Part shown: positions 36,507 through 45,075 of the stretch, one piece after another
Layout: each line of letters begins with the position of its first letter
Position numbering within the stretch: position 1 is the first letter of the stretch
Source of the DNA: Gilliamella sp. wkB171
Lineage (GTDB): Bacteria > Pseudomonadota > Gammaproteobacteria > Enterobacterales > Orbaceae
Direction of reading: 5' to 3'
Assembly: GCF_001693755.1 (NCBI RefSeq)
Contig: NZ_LYST01000043.1
Location: 372,001-436,000 of the forward strand
DNA length: 64,000 nucleotides
Translations under genes and position numbers: made by a program
Notes under the pieces: model-generated
What the model was told of the DNA's origin: nothing
The model's input: the letters and a program-made list of their open reading frames with translations, nothing else
Database searches by the model: none

Positions 36507-38162
36507 CTATTTTTTTGGTATAAAAACGGAAAAAATTGTTCCGTAAGGCTGATTATCTCCAAATGTAATATAACCATTTGCCTTTTTTATGTAGGTTGAC
36601 ACAAGGTGTAAACCAATACCATGTTCTTTACTATCTTGTGAAGTAACGCCCGGTTCAAAGATAGAGTCTCGAAGCTCTTCTTCTACCCCACAACCTTGAT
36701 CGCTTACTTCAATGACAATTTCGTCTGTAGCATCACTTATATATAAATAAATGGATTTATCACCATTATCGTTTTTTAAACACGCATTAAATGCATTATC
36801 AAGTAGATTACCCAATATAGACATAAATTCAGTTTCAGATATTGAAGTAGGTAATGCATTTAATTGACACGCCGGGTCAAATATTAAGTTCAAACCAATT
36901 TCATGTGATTTTGAATATTTACCAATTAATAATCCACAAATAGCGGCTATTTTAAAATGCTGGGTAATGAAATCTAAATTATTTTGATTATCAGCTGAAT
37001 GTAAAGCGATAAATGACTGTGCCTCATCATAACGCTTCATATAAATTAAACCAGATAACGTTGCCATCCAGTTTAGATGTTCATGCCTAATTGCCCTTAA
37101 ATTATCAACATACTGGGTAACTTGGGTTAATTGCATACTCAATACATTAATATCATTGAAGTTGCGAAAAGTGATTACCCAACCTTGAATTTTATCATCA
37201 ACAATAATTCTAATCCTATTAGCAATCACGCTCGTTTCGTTAAAATAACAAATATAATCATGGATATCTTGATTTTGATTATCGCTACCATAAATAAAAT
37301 CATTAGATTGAATAAAATCACGTAGATTGCGATTAAGCAAATCATCATCATGATTATTAAAGTTTAACATACTTCTCGCCGATTGATTGATATTGATTAT
37401 TTTGTAGTTAAGATCAATTGCGATAATGCCTTCAAAAATTGACTCCATAATCGATTTTTGACTTTTAACCAGTAATGCAATTTCGTTTGGTTCTAAATTG
37501 AACATCTGCTTTTTAATGGATTTAGAAAAGCAAAATGAAAAAATAAACAATGCCAAAAATAGGAGTGAACAAAAAATGATAATAGGGATAAATTGATTAA
37601 CATGTAAGACATGAATGTCATCAATCATATAACCAACCGAAACAATACCAATAACTTTACCCTTATCAATAATTGGTGCTTTTCCGCGCAGGGCTAAACC
37701 GAGTGAGCCTTGGCTTATAGTAACACTACTATTACCACTTAACACTTCGTGATTATCGCCACCAACCATAGGGGAATTTAATGCACTATTTGCGGTATGA
37801 TATAAACGATAGGCCTGAGCATCGCCTATTACAATATAGCTTGCGTCGCTTTGCTCATAAATATCCGAAATTAATTGTGCTATTTTATCGGTATCTCTTT
37901 CTTCAACATACTTGATTAAACTCGGTATAACAGCCAGTTCCTTGGCTTGTATTTGTGCTTTTTCGCCTAAACTTCGATACAGCGAAGTTTCTGTCAAATT
38001 CCATATATAGCTTTGTAGTAAAGCTAAAATAATTAATGAAAAAATTAAAAGAGAGAAAAATAATTTTGTTGTAAATGATAGATGAATACGTTTTCGCATT
38101 TTTATACTTAATTGTCTATTTAATATCGCTAATGGTGAGTTTAACACATGATTAAAAAACAT
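36507..38162 (-). CDS. citA: Citrate-sensing histidine kinase CitA/DpiB
   Basis: Membrane sensor of the CitA/DcuS family, 551 residues. A first membrane segment (about 33-54) leads to the periplasmic PAS sensor domain (about 55-185) with YHTANSALNSPMVGGDNHE and ALRGKAPI, close to the citrate-binding pattern of CitA. A second membrane segment (191-212) and a cytoplasmic PAS (about 235-340) follow. The kinase has His360 in RAIRHEHLN, the N-box LLDNAFNACLK and G-box DQGCGV/HGIGLHLV. The ATG at 38162 has AAAGG upstream; an internal ATG (38099) lacks one. It is divergent from citS. Confidence 0.9.
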   Translation of the reverse strand: MFFNHVLNSPLAILNRQLSIKMRKRIHLSFTTKLFFSLLIFSLIILALLQSYIWNLTETSLYRSLGEKAQIQAKELAVIPSLIKYVEERDTDKIAQLISDIYEQSDASYIVIGDAQAYRLYHTANSALNSPMVGGDNHEVLSGNSSVTISQGSLGLALRGKAPIIDKGKVIGIVSVGYMIDDIHVLHVNQFIPIIIFCSLLFLALFIFSFCFSKSIKKQMFNLEPNEIALLVKSQKSIMESIFEGIIAIDLNYKIININQSARSMLNFNNHDDDLLNRNLRDFIQSNDFIYGSDNQNQDIHDYICYFNETSVIANRIRIIVDDKIQGWVITFRNFNDINVLSMQLTQVTQYVDNLRAIRHEHLNWMATLSGLIYMKRYDEAQSFIALHSADNQNNLDFITQHFKIAAICGLLIGKYSKSHEIGLNLIFDPACQLNALPTSISETEFMSILGNLLDNAFNACLKNDNGDKSIYLYISDATDEIVIEVSDQGCGVEEELRDSIFEPGVTSQDSKEHGIGLHLVSTYIKKANGYITFGDNQPYGTIFSVFIPKK

Positions 38163-38196
38163 AGAGCCTTTAAAACCATAAAAACCACTGTCAATT

Positions 38197-38212
38197 TATG
38201 ATTTATATCACA
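38197..38212. promoter_or_regulatory. CRP/FNR-like site between citA and citS
   Basis: TATGA-TTTATA-TCACA resembles the CRP consensus TGTGA-N6-TCACA (one mismatch in the left arm). It also overlaps ATGAT-TTAT-ATCAC, which fits FNR (TTGAT-N4-ATCAA) at eight of ten positions. It lies in the divergent citrate promoter region, where control by carbon status or oxygen is expected for citrate fermentation. Confidence 0.5.
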
Positions 38213-38285
38213 AAAATAGTATTAATATTTTGTCACTATATGCGCCATTCAAACAAAGCAAAAATATTTTGGAGATAAAAAAAAT

Positions 38286-39671
38286 ATGGTGGATTTCAAT
38301 TCAGTTGAAAAAAAGCAGAATGAAACGGTTAAAGATAACATACAAAGCGAATGTAACACGCAAAAGTTTTGGCCATACGGATGGTGGAAACTTATGGATA
38401 ATTATAAAATTGGTGTGATTCCTTTACCGCTATTTATTATAGCTGGTATCTTAATTTTCGCTGAAGTTTTAGTAACAGGCAAACTACCAAGTGAAATCGT
38501 AGTGATGGTCGTTACTTGTGCCTTTTTTGGTTTTTTATGTGGCGAAATTGGTAAACGTTTGCCAATCGTTGGTAAAATGGGTGCAGCTGCAATTTGTGCA
38601 ACCTTTATTCCGTCTGCTTTAGTCTATTATGGCATTCTACCTAAACCGGTTGTTGAAGCGACAACGAAGTTCTATAAAGATACTCACATTCTTTATTTAT
38701 ACATTTGTTGTATCATCGTTGGTAGTATCATGAACATGGATAAGAAAACCCTTATTCAAGGTTTCTTAAAAATCTTTGGCCCAATGGTTTGCGGTGAGAT
38801 TGTCGGAATGCTTGTCGGTGTAGGTGTAGGTTATCTACTTGGTTTAACACCGTTTGAAACATTCTTCTTCTTAGTATTACCTATCATGGCGGGTGGCGTT
38901 GGTGAAGGTGCAATTCCACTTTCAATTGGCTATGCTGCAATTTTAGGTATGGAACAAGGTGAAGCACTTGGCCGAGTATTACCAATTGTTATGTTAGGTG
39001 GTTTAACAGGTATTATTTGTGGTGGTGTTCTTAACCGTATTGGTAAAGCGTATCCACATTTAACCGGTAATGGTCGTTTATTACCAGCGGATGAAAACGA
39101 TATTGCTGGCAGTAAAACAACTAAAGCTGATTCAGTTATTGATGTAACAACTTTTGCTTCAGGTGTATTATTAGCCGCTATTCTTTACATGGTTGGTATG
39201 ATTGGCCATAAAGTAACAGGTATCCCTGCACCAGTAGGTATGTTATTTGCTGCAGTTCTTGTAAAATTAGTATCAGGTGTTTCACCAAAAGTTTTAAGTG
39301 GTTCACAAGTGGTTTACAAGTTCTTCCAAACCTCTGTTACCTACCCAATCTTATTTGCTGTAGGTGTCGCAATCACACCTTGGGATAAAATTGTATCAGC
39401 CTTTACGTTAGTAAACTTGACAGTTATTGTGTGTACTGTTGTTAGTTTAGTTACCACTGGATTCTTTGTAGCTAAAAAATTAGGTATGTATCCGGTTGAT
39501 GCAGCAGTAATCTCATGTTGTCAAAGTGGTCAAGGTGGAACAGGTGACGTTGCTATCTTAACTGCCGCTGAACGTATGGAATTAATGCCATTTGCTCAAA
39601 TTGCTACCCGTATCGGTGGTGCGATCAATGTATCAGTATCATTACTCATTCTCGGCAATTTCTTAGTATAG
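38286..39671 (+). CDS. citS: Citrate:sodium symporter (2-hydroxycarboxylate transporter family)
   Basis: Imports citrate with sodium ions across the inner membrane. It has 461 residues, with a polar N-terminal extension of about 40 residues before the first membrane segment. The two re-entrant-loop motifs are present: GGVGEG at 203-208 and GQGGTGD at 415-421. The conserved substrate arginine of the family corresponds to Arg442 (ATRIGGAIN). It is divergent from citAB and upstream of the citrate-lyase genes. A terminator-like hairpin separates it from the next gene, so citS may be transcribed more than the rest. Malate or citrate/malate exchange by a relative (MleP, CitP) cannot be excluded. 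Confidence 0.92.
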   Translation: MVDFNSVEKKQNETVKDNIQSECNTQKFWPYGWWKLMDNYKIGVIPLPLFIIAGILIFAEVLVTGKLPSEIVVMVVTCAFFGFLCGEIGKRLPIVGKMGAAAICATFIPSALVYYGILPKPVVEATTKFYKDTHILYLYICCIIVGSIMNMDKKTLIQGFLKIFGPMVCGEIVGMLVGVGVGYLLGLTPFETFFFLVLPIMAGGVGEGAIPLSIGYAAILGMEQGEALGRVLPIVMLGGLTGIICGGVLNRIGKAYPHLTGNGRLLPADENDIAGSKTTKADSVIDVTTFASGVLLAAILYMVGMIGHKVTGIPAPVGMLFAAVLVKLVSGVSPKVLSGSQVVYKFFQTSVTYPILFAVGVAITPWDKIVSAFTLVNLTVIVCTVVSLVTTGFFVAKKLGMYPVDAAVISCCQSGQGGTGDVAILTAAERMELMPFAQIATRIGGAINVSVSLLILGNFLV

Positions 39672-39686
39672 TTTTAACATATTTAA

Positions 39687-39725
39687 GAGCAACCTTGGTT
39701 TATACTAAGGTTGTTCATTTTTATT
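39687..39725 (+). terminator. Terminator-like hairpin between citS and the FAH gene
   Basis: GAGCAACCTTGG (39687-39698) pairs with CTAAGGTTGTTC (39705-39716), 12 pairs with G-T wobbles and a TTTATA loop, followed by the T-rich ATTTTTATTTT. It probably works as a partial terminator within the cit operon. Confidence 0.6.
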
Positions 39726-39766
39726 TTGTATTTACAATCAACATAAACAGCTTTTAAGGAGTTTTC

Positions 39767-40612
39767 ATGAAGCTTGTCAGTTATCTTGTCTCTGATCGAG
39801 CAAGTTTTGGTCTTCTCACTGAAAATGGCATTATTGATTTAAGAAAAAAATTAGACGATAAATACGTCGACTTAAAATCATTACTTGCAGACAAAGAAGG
39901 ATTATCTATTGCCAAAACCTTTCTTGACGCACCATGTGACATTGATGAACAAGACATTACTTATTTACCAGTCATTCCTAATCCTAACAAAATTTTATGT
40001 GTAGGAATGAATTATGCAGAAAAACGAGCAGAATTTAATGAAACCAGTTCTGCGCCGACATTATTTGTTCGTTTTCCTGATTCACAAACTGGTCATAAAA
40101 CCAATATTATTAAACCTGCTATTACAAATGAGTTAGATTACGAAGGTGAATTAGCCATTGTTATTGGTAAATTTGGTTTTAGAATTAAGCAAGAAGATGC
40201 TTTATCACACGTAGCAGGTTACAGTTGTTACATGGATGGCTCTATTCGTGATTGGCAATATACTTGGTTTACAGCAGGTAAAAATTGGCCAAGTACTGGC
40301 GCATTTGGTCCAAACTTAACAACCACTGATGAAATCCCAGATCCGACTGTATTATCACTGACCACATATCTAAATGGTCAACAAATGCAGCATGACTCAA
40401 TTTCTAATTTGGTCCATACTGTACCTGAATTAATTGCATATATCAGTACCTTTACACATTTATCACCAGGCGATGTTATCCTAACAGGATCACCGGGTGG
40501 AGTGGGTAAAAAACGTCATCCACCTGTATTTATGCAAGATGGTGATAAAATAGAAGTAGAAATTACTAAAATCGGACGTCTAATTAACACTGTTGTTGCA
40601 GAAAAAAGGTAA
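39767..40612 (+). CDS. Fumarylacetoacetate-hydrolase-family protein in the citrate operon
   Basis: A 281-residue FAH-fold protein. Metal ligands of the family are present: ELDYEGE (Glu126, Glu128) and YMDGSIRDWQ (Asp157). The GAFGPNLTTTDE and GDVILTGSPGGVG blocks are also typical. FAH relatives include oxaloacetate decarboxylases (FAHD1) and acylpyruvases. Citrate lyase yields oxaloacetate, and no oadGAB genes are present, so decarboxylation of oxaloacetate to pyruvate is the best-supported guess. The lid motif normally reading NYxxHxxE has Lys86 instead of His (NYAEKRAEF), with Glu89 kept. This is unusual and may alter the reaction. AAGGAG precedes the ATG. Confidence 0.82.
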   Translation: MKLVSYLVSDRASFGLLTENGIIDLRKKLDDKYVDLKSLLADKEGLSIAKTFLDAPCDIDEQDITYLPVIPNPNKILCVGMNYAEKRAEFNETSSAPTLFVRFPDSQTGHKTNIIKPAITNELDYEGELAIVIGKFGFRIKQEDALSHVAGYSCYMDGSIRDWQYTWFTAGKNWPSTGAFGPNLTTTDEIPDPTVLSLTTYLNGQQMQHDSISNLVHTVPELIAYISTFTHLSPGDVILTGSPGGVGKKRHPPVFMQDGDKIEVEITKIGRLINTVVAEKR

Positions 40613-40616
40613 CATT

Positions 40617-41651
40617 ATGTATGATTTAGCTGATTATGAAGTTATTGATATTTCGAAGTCGGAACAAGATTATCAAGCGATAAAACAGTTACTCGCGTTA
40701 TCAGATCTTGACTTAGACTCTCAAGTGACCATTTTTACAGTAGCAAAAATTAACAGTAAAATTATTGCTTGTGCAGGTATGGACCGTGACATCATCAAAT
40801 GTGTTGCTATTGATCCAGAATATCGAGGTAATCAGCTTAATTTAACCTTAATGGATCACACTATAAAATATGCCAACGAACAGGGCTATTTTCATCTATT
40901 TTTATATACAAAACCTGAAAATATTGATTTTTTTAAAGGATGCGGTTTCTATCCTATTGTTGAAATAACAAATCTTGTTGTACTGATGGAAAACACCCCT
41001 GTTGGTATTCAACAGTACTGTAAACAACTCAGTAGCCTACAAAAAGAAGGTAAAAAGATTGGTAGCATTGTGATGAATGCGAACCCTTTTACCAAAGGTC
41101 ACCAGTATCTTGTCGAATATGCGGCAAATCAATGTGACTGGTTGCATGTTTTTGTTGTCAATGAAAATGCCTCATTATTTTCATTTGAAACTCGAATAAA
41201 GTTAGTACAAGAAGGAACTAAGCAGTTCAAGAATGTGACAGTCCATGCAAGTTCACCTTATATTATTTCAAGAGCAACATTCCCTACTTATTTTTTAAAA
41301 GATAAAGCAAAGATAAATTACGCTTATATGGGAATCGACCTACTTATTTTTCGAAATTATATCGCCCCAGCGCTAAATATCAGCTACCGCTTCGTCGGAA
41401 CTGAACCGAATGATGAGGTAACTAAAGCCTATAATGAAGCTATGCGCTATTGGCTTATGGACAATACGGTTAGCCATTCATCGCCAATTACTGTTGTTGA
41501 AATTGAGCGAAAAACCGAAGGCGATACGATTATATCAGCATCATTAGTTAGAAAATTATTAGCATCGGGGCAATATGAACAAATAAAACAGTTAGTTCCA
41601 ACAACAACTTGGGACTATCTTTCAGCTAATTTGGATAAATTTAAAATTTAA
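40617..41651 (+). CDS. citC: [Citrate (pro-3S)-lyase] ligase
   Basis: Activates citrate lyase by acetylating the thiol of its prosthetic group, using ATP and acetate. It has 344 residues: an N-terminal GNAT-like domain (about 1-125) and a C-terminal nucleotidyltransferase domain opening IGSIVMNANPFTKGHQYLVEYA with the HxGH-like GH motif at about 161. I use the ATG at 40617, with AAAGG upstream, four bases after the FAH stop. An earlier in-frame TTG lies inside the FAH gene. The gene order citC-D-E-F-X follows the E. coli cit operon. Confidence 0.94.
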   Translation: MYDLADYEVIDISKSEQDYQAIKQLLALSDLDLDSQVTIFTVAKINSKIIACAGMDRDIIKCVAIDPEYRGNQLNLTLMDHTIKYANEQGYFHLFLYTKPENIDFFKGCGFYPIVEITNLVVLMENTPVGIQQYCKQLSSLQKEGKKIGSIVMNANPFTKGHQYLVEYAANQCDWLHVFVVNENASLFSFETRIKLVQEGTKQFKNVTVHASSPYIISRATFPTYFLKDKAKINYAYMGIDLLIFRNYIAPALNISYRFVGTEPNDEVTKAYNEAMRYWLMDNTVSHSSPITVVEIERKTEGDTIISASLVRKLLASGQYEQIKQLVPTTTWDYLSANLDKFKI

Positions 41652-41672
41652 TACATTTTAAAAGGTAAAAAA

Positions 41673-41963
41673 ATGAAAATACAAAAAGAAGCCATGGCTG
41701 GGACTCTCGAATCGAGTGATTTGTTAGTCAAAGTTATGCCAAATACAGGGATAGAAATTGTTATTAATAGCGATGTTAATAAACAATTCGGCGATCAAAT
41801 TCGTGCTGTTGTCGATCAAACATTACGTGATCTGAATGTAACCGATGGCATGATAATTATCGATGATAAAGGTGCGCTAGATTGCGCGATTAAAGCAAGA
41901 ATTCAATGTGCAGTATTACGCGGCGCTGACGAAGAAAACTTAGATTGGAGTAAATTACTATGA
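41673..41963 (+). CDS. citD: Citrate lyase gamma subunit (acyl carrier protein)
   Basis: A 96-residue carrier protein that bears the phosphoribosyl-dephospho-CoA prosthetic group, through which acetyl and citryl groups move during cleavage of citrate. The modified serine is expected at Ser14 in AGTLESSD, as in the E. coli and Klebsiella proteins. It ends [13 protein letters not shown] and overlaps the citE start by four bases (ATGA), which supports balanced synthesis. Confidence 0.94.
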   Translation: MKIQKEAMAGTLESSDLLVKVMPNTGIEIVINSDVNKQFGDQIRAVVDQTLRDLNVTDGMIIIDDKGALDCAIKARIQCAVLRGADEENLDWSKLL

Positions 41964-42847
41964 AAAGATTACGTCGAAGTATGTTATTTCTTCCGGGCGC
42001 AAATGCAGCAATGTTATCAACTTCTTTCGTATATAAACCAGATTCAATCATGTTTGACCTTGAAGATGCGGTTTCAATTAAAGAAAAAGATTCGGCTCGC
42101 TTATTAGTTGCACAAACATTATTACTACCTGTTTATAAAGAACATGGTATCGAAACGGTTGTAAGAATTAATGCGTTAGATACGCCATTTGGTTTAAAAG
42201 ATCTTGAAGCTGTGGTACGTGCCGGTGTTGAAGTGGTTCGTTTACCAATGACAAACTCAGCAGACGATATTCATGAACTTGAAGCACACGTTGAACGAAT
42301 TGAAAAAGAGTGTGGTCGTGAAGTTGGTAGTACTAAGTTAATGGCAGCAATCGAATCTGCACAAGGTGTGGTTAATGCTGTTTCTATTGCTAAATCTTCT
42401 CCTCGTTTAATCGGTATTGCGCTAGCTGCATTTGACTATTTGGTTGACATGCAAACTGAGCGTGGTGATGGTACCGAACTGTTTTATGCTCGCTGTGCAG
42501 TTTTACATGCAGCACGTGTGGCAAAAATTGATGCCTTTGATGTGGTTTATTCCAATGTTAATGACGATGAAGGTTTCTTAAAAGAAGTTAGCCTAATTAA
42601 AAAACTAGGTTATAACGGTAAATCACTGATTAATCCAAGACAAATCGAATTACTACATAATGCATATGCGCCAACAGCTGCTGATGTTGAAAATGCTAAA
42701 AAAGTGGTTGAAGCAGCAGAAGAAGGAGAAAGAAAAGGCCTAGGCGTTATTTCTCTAAATGGCAAAATGATTGATGCACCGATTATTGAACGCGCTAGAA
42801 AAGTTATTGAGTTAGCAAAATATTCCGGTGTACGTAAAGAACTTTGA
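41960..42847 (+). CDS. citE: Citrate lyase beta subunit (citryl-ACP lyase)
   Basis: Cleaves citryl-ACP to oxaloacetate and acetyl-ACP with a Mg ion. It has 295 residues of the HpcH/HpaI aldolase/CitE superfamily: [15 protein letters not shown], the metal-ligand segment [10 protein letters not shown], and a substrate-binding [25 protein letters not shown] and SLINPRQIE are also present. Its start overlaps citD. Confidence 0.95.
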   Translation: MKRLRRSMLFLPGANAAMLSTSFVYKPDSIMFDLEDAVSIKEKDSARLLVAQTLLLPVYKEHGIETVVRINALDTPFGLKDLEAVVRAGVEVVRLPMTNSADDIHELEAHVERIEKECGREVGSTKLMAAIESAQGVVNAVSIAKSSPRLIGIALAAFDYLVDMQTERGDGTELFYARCAVLHAARVAKIDAFDVVYSNVNDDEGFLKEVSLIKKLGYNGKSLINPRQIELLHNAYAPTAADVENAKKVVEAAEEGERKGLGVISLNGKMIDAPIIERARKVIELAKYSGVRKEL

Positions 42848-42859
42848 TAGGATGACAAA

Positions 42860-44389
42860 ATGACTACTTCTATAAACAAAAAAATTGATGATTTGCTTAA
42901 ACAGCATCCCGATCTCAAGAATATTACGCCATTTATTGACGCAAATACGACCACTCCCTATTTAAAAGATGAGTCTAAATACACACGAAAATTATGTGAT
43001 TCTATTGAACAAGCAATACACAAATGTGAATTACGTGACGGCATGACCATCTCTTTCCATCACGCATTTCGTGAAGGTGATAAGGTTATTAACAAAGTTG
43101 TCGAGACAATTAGTAAGTTAGGTATCAAAAACTTAACATTAGCTTCAAGCTCATTGTTAAGCTGTAACTCAGCACTAATTCCACATATTGAGTCAGGCGT
43201 GATCACCAAAATTTATACGTCTGGTTTACGAGGTAAATTGGCTGATGCAATTTCACATGGTTTAATGGAAAATCCTGTCCATATCCATTCACATGGTGGA
43301 CGAGTAAAACTTATCCAAAGTGGTGAAATTAATATTGATATCGCATTTTTAGCTGTTTCAACTGCTGATGAGCAAGGTAATGCTAATGGTGTATCAGGTA
43401 AATCACAATGTGGTGCGCTAGGTTATGCCATGGTTGATGCCCAATTTGCTAAAAAAGTGGTATTACTTACTGAAGATATCGTTGGTTATCCTAACCATCC
43501 TGCATCTATTCGCCAAGATCAAGTTGACTATATTGTGAAAGTTGATGAGGTTGGTGACCCAACTAAAATTAGCGTAGGGGCTGCGCGTATTACCAGCAAT
43601 CCACGTGAGCTTATGATTGCACGTTACGCAGCTGATGTAATTGAGTATTCAGGTTATTTTAAAGATGGATTTTCTATCCAAACCGGTTCTGGTGCTTCTT
43701 CAACCGCGGCAACGCGATTTTTAGAAAATCGTATGCGCGCTAAAAATATCACTGCATCATTTGCATTAGGTGGTATCACAGCAAGTATTGTTGATTTGCA
43801 TGAAAAAGGATTAGTAAAACGTTTATTAGATACACAAAGCTTTGATGGCGCAGCCGGTCAATCTTTAGGTAGAAATAAAGATCATATTGAAGTATCAACA
43901 AATGTCTATGCTAACCCTGCATCTAAAGGTGCAAGTGTTGATGAATTAGATATTGTTATCCTAAGTGCACTAGAAATTGACCTTGATTATAACGTTAATG
44001 TTTTAACCGGTTCTGATGGCGTTATGCGTGGCGCGTCAGGTGGTCACTGTGATACAGCAGCCGGTGCAAACTTAACCATTATTGTTGCACCATTGATCCG
44101 TAGCCGTATTCCTACAGTCATTAAAAAAGTCACCACGATTGTAACGCCAGGTGAAAGTGTTGATGTACTTGTGACCGATCATGGTATTGCGGTTAATCCT
44201 GCTCGTCCTGAAATAGCAGAACGTTTAAAAGCAGCAAATTTACCAGTGATGAGCATTGAAGAGCTATATCAACGTGCTGTTTCATTAACGGGTGAACCAA
44301 AACCAATTGAATTTGAAGATAAAATTGTGGGTATTGTTCACTTCCGTGATGGTTCAGTCATTGATGTTGTTCGTCAAGTTAAAGATTAA
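42860..44389 (+). CDS. citF: Citrate lyase alpha subunit (citrate:acetyl-ACP transferase)
   Basis: Exchanges acetyl-ACP for citryl-ACP in the first half reaction. It has 509 residues, as expected. Typical stretches are GMTISFHHAFREGDKVIN, HIHSHGGRVKLIQSGEI and the central NGVSGKSQCGALGYAM. IQTGSGASSTAATRFLE follows. It begins 12 bases after citE. It is followed directly by a strong terminator-like hairpin that runs up to the citX start codon. Confidence 0.95.
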   Translation: MTTSINKKIDDLLKQHPDLKNITPFIDANTTTPYLKDESKYTRKLCDSIEQAIHKCELRDGMTISFHHAFREGDKVINKVVETISKLGIKNLTLASSSLLSCNSALIPHIESGVITKIYTSGLRGKLADAISHGLMENPVHIHSHGGRVKLIQSGEINIDIAFLAVSTADEQGNANGVSGKSQCGALGYAMVDAQFAKKVVLLTEDIVGYPNHPASIRQDQVDYIVKVDEVGDPTKISVGAARITSNPRELMIARYAADVIEYSGYFKDGFSIQTGSGASSTAATRFLENRMRAKNITASFALGGITASIVDLHEKGLVKRLLDTQSFDGAAGQSLGRNKDHIEVSTNVYANPASKGASVDELDIVILSALEIDLDYNVNVLTGSDGVMRGASGGHCDTAAGANLTIIVAPLIRSRIPTVIKKVTTIVTPGESVDVLVTDHGIAVNPARPEIAERLKAANLPVMSIEELYQRAVSLTGEPKPIEFEDKIVGIVHFRDGSVIDVVRQVKD

Positions 44390-44402
44390 TTTATCACTTG
44401 AT

Positions 44403-44433
44403 AGCATGGCATTTAACTGTGCCATGCTTTTTT
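44403..44433 (+). terminator. Intrinsic terminator abutting the citX start codon
   Basis: AGCATGGCA (44403-44411) and TGCCATGCT (44420-44428) form a perfect 9-bp stem with an eight-base loop, followed by six T residues. The citX ATG (44437) begins three bases after the T-run. No ribosome-binding site fits between them, so citX should be made only from readthrough transcripts and at low level. Confidence 0.75.
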
Positions 44434-44436
44434 ATT

Positions 44437-44991
44437 ATGAATAATATATTATTGAAATTCGATGACGGCACACCAGTTTGCCTTGAACAGATGTTGTTGG
44501 CTAAAGAACAGCGAGTCGAGCATCAACGTAACGCAATTAAGTGTTACCCTTTTCCACTTATTTCGCTTAGTTTAGTCATTCCAGGCCCAATAAAAAATAG
44601 TACTGGTGCTAACGTATTGTTTAAAGAGGCGATAACTGCTATTCACCACTTATTAGCAAAAAATACGCTTCAAATTATGCATGAAGAGCAATTCTGTGAG
44701 TTAACAGGCTATGAAGCAATAATTTCAGTCAAATGCCCAAGTGATCAATTAAAACAGCTTTGTATCGAAATTGAAAACAATCATCCATTAGGTCGATTAT
44801 GGGATATCGATGTTATTGATGCGAAAACTGAGCAAAGTGTTTCACGTACGCAATTAGGATATCAATCCAGACAATGTTTGGTATGTCAAGATATGGCTAA
44901 GGTATGTGGTCGAAGCAGAAAACATACTGTTGATGACATGCTTGCAGCTATCGAAAAAATGACGAATGACTATTTTAATTTAGCGACTTAA
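44437..44991 (+). CDS. citX: Apo-citrate lyase phosphoribosyl-dephospho-CoA transferase
   Basis: Transfers the prosthetic group made by CitG onto Ser14 of CitD. It has 184 residues from the ATG at 44437 (E. coli CitX 183). Family motifs are PLISLSLVIPGPIKNS, the nucleotidyl-binding LGRLWDIDVID and C-terminal RQCLVCQDMAKVCGRSRKH. A TTG at 44398 would extend it through the terminator hairpin and is unlikely. The usual neighbour citG is absent here and found at 23.2 kb. Confidence 0.9.
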   Translation: MNNILLKFDDGTPVCLEQMLLAKEQRVEHQRNAIKCYPFPLISLSLVIPGPIKNSTGANVLFKEAITAIHHLLAKNTLQIMHEEQFCELTGYEAIISVKCPSDQLKQLCIEIENNHPLGRLWDIDVIDAKTEQSVSRTQLGYQSRQCLVCQDMAKVCGRSRKHTVDDMLAAIEKMTNDYFNLAT

Positions 44992-45075
44992 GTCACCAAA
45001 CTTAGCGCTATTAATCGCAATGGGAATAATGAAAATAATAATTTGTCATCATCCCCATATCATCTAAAAAATAGT

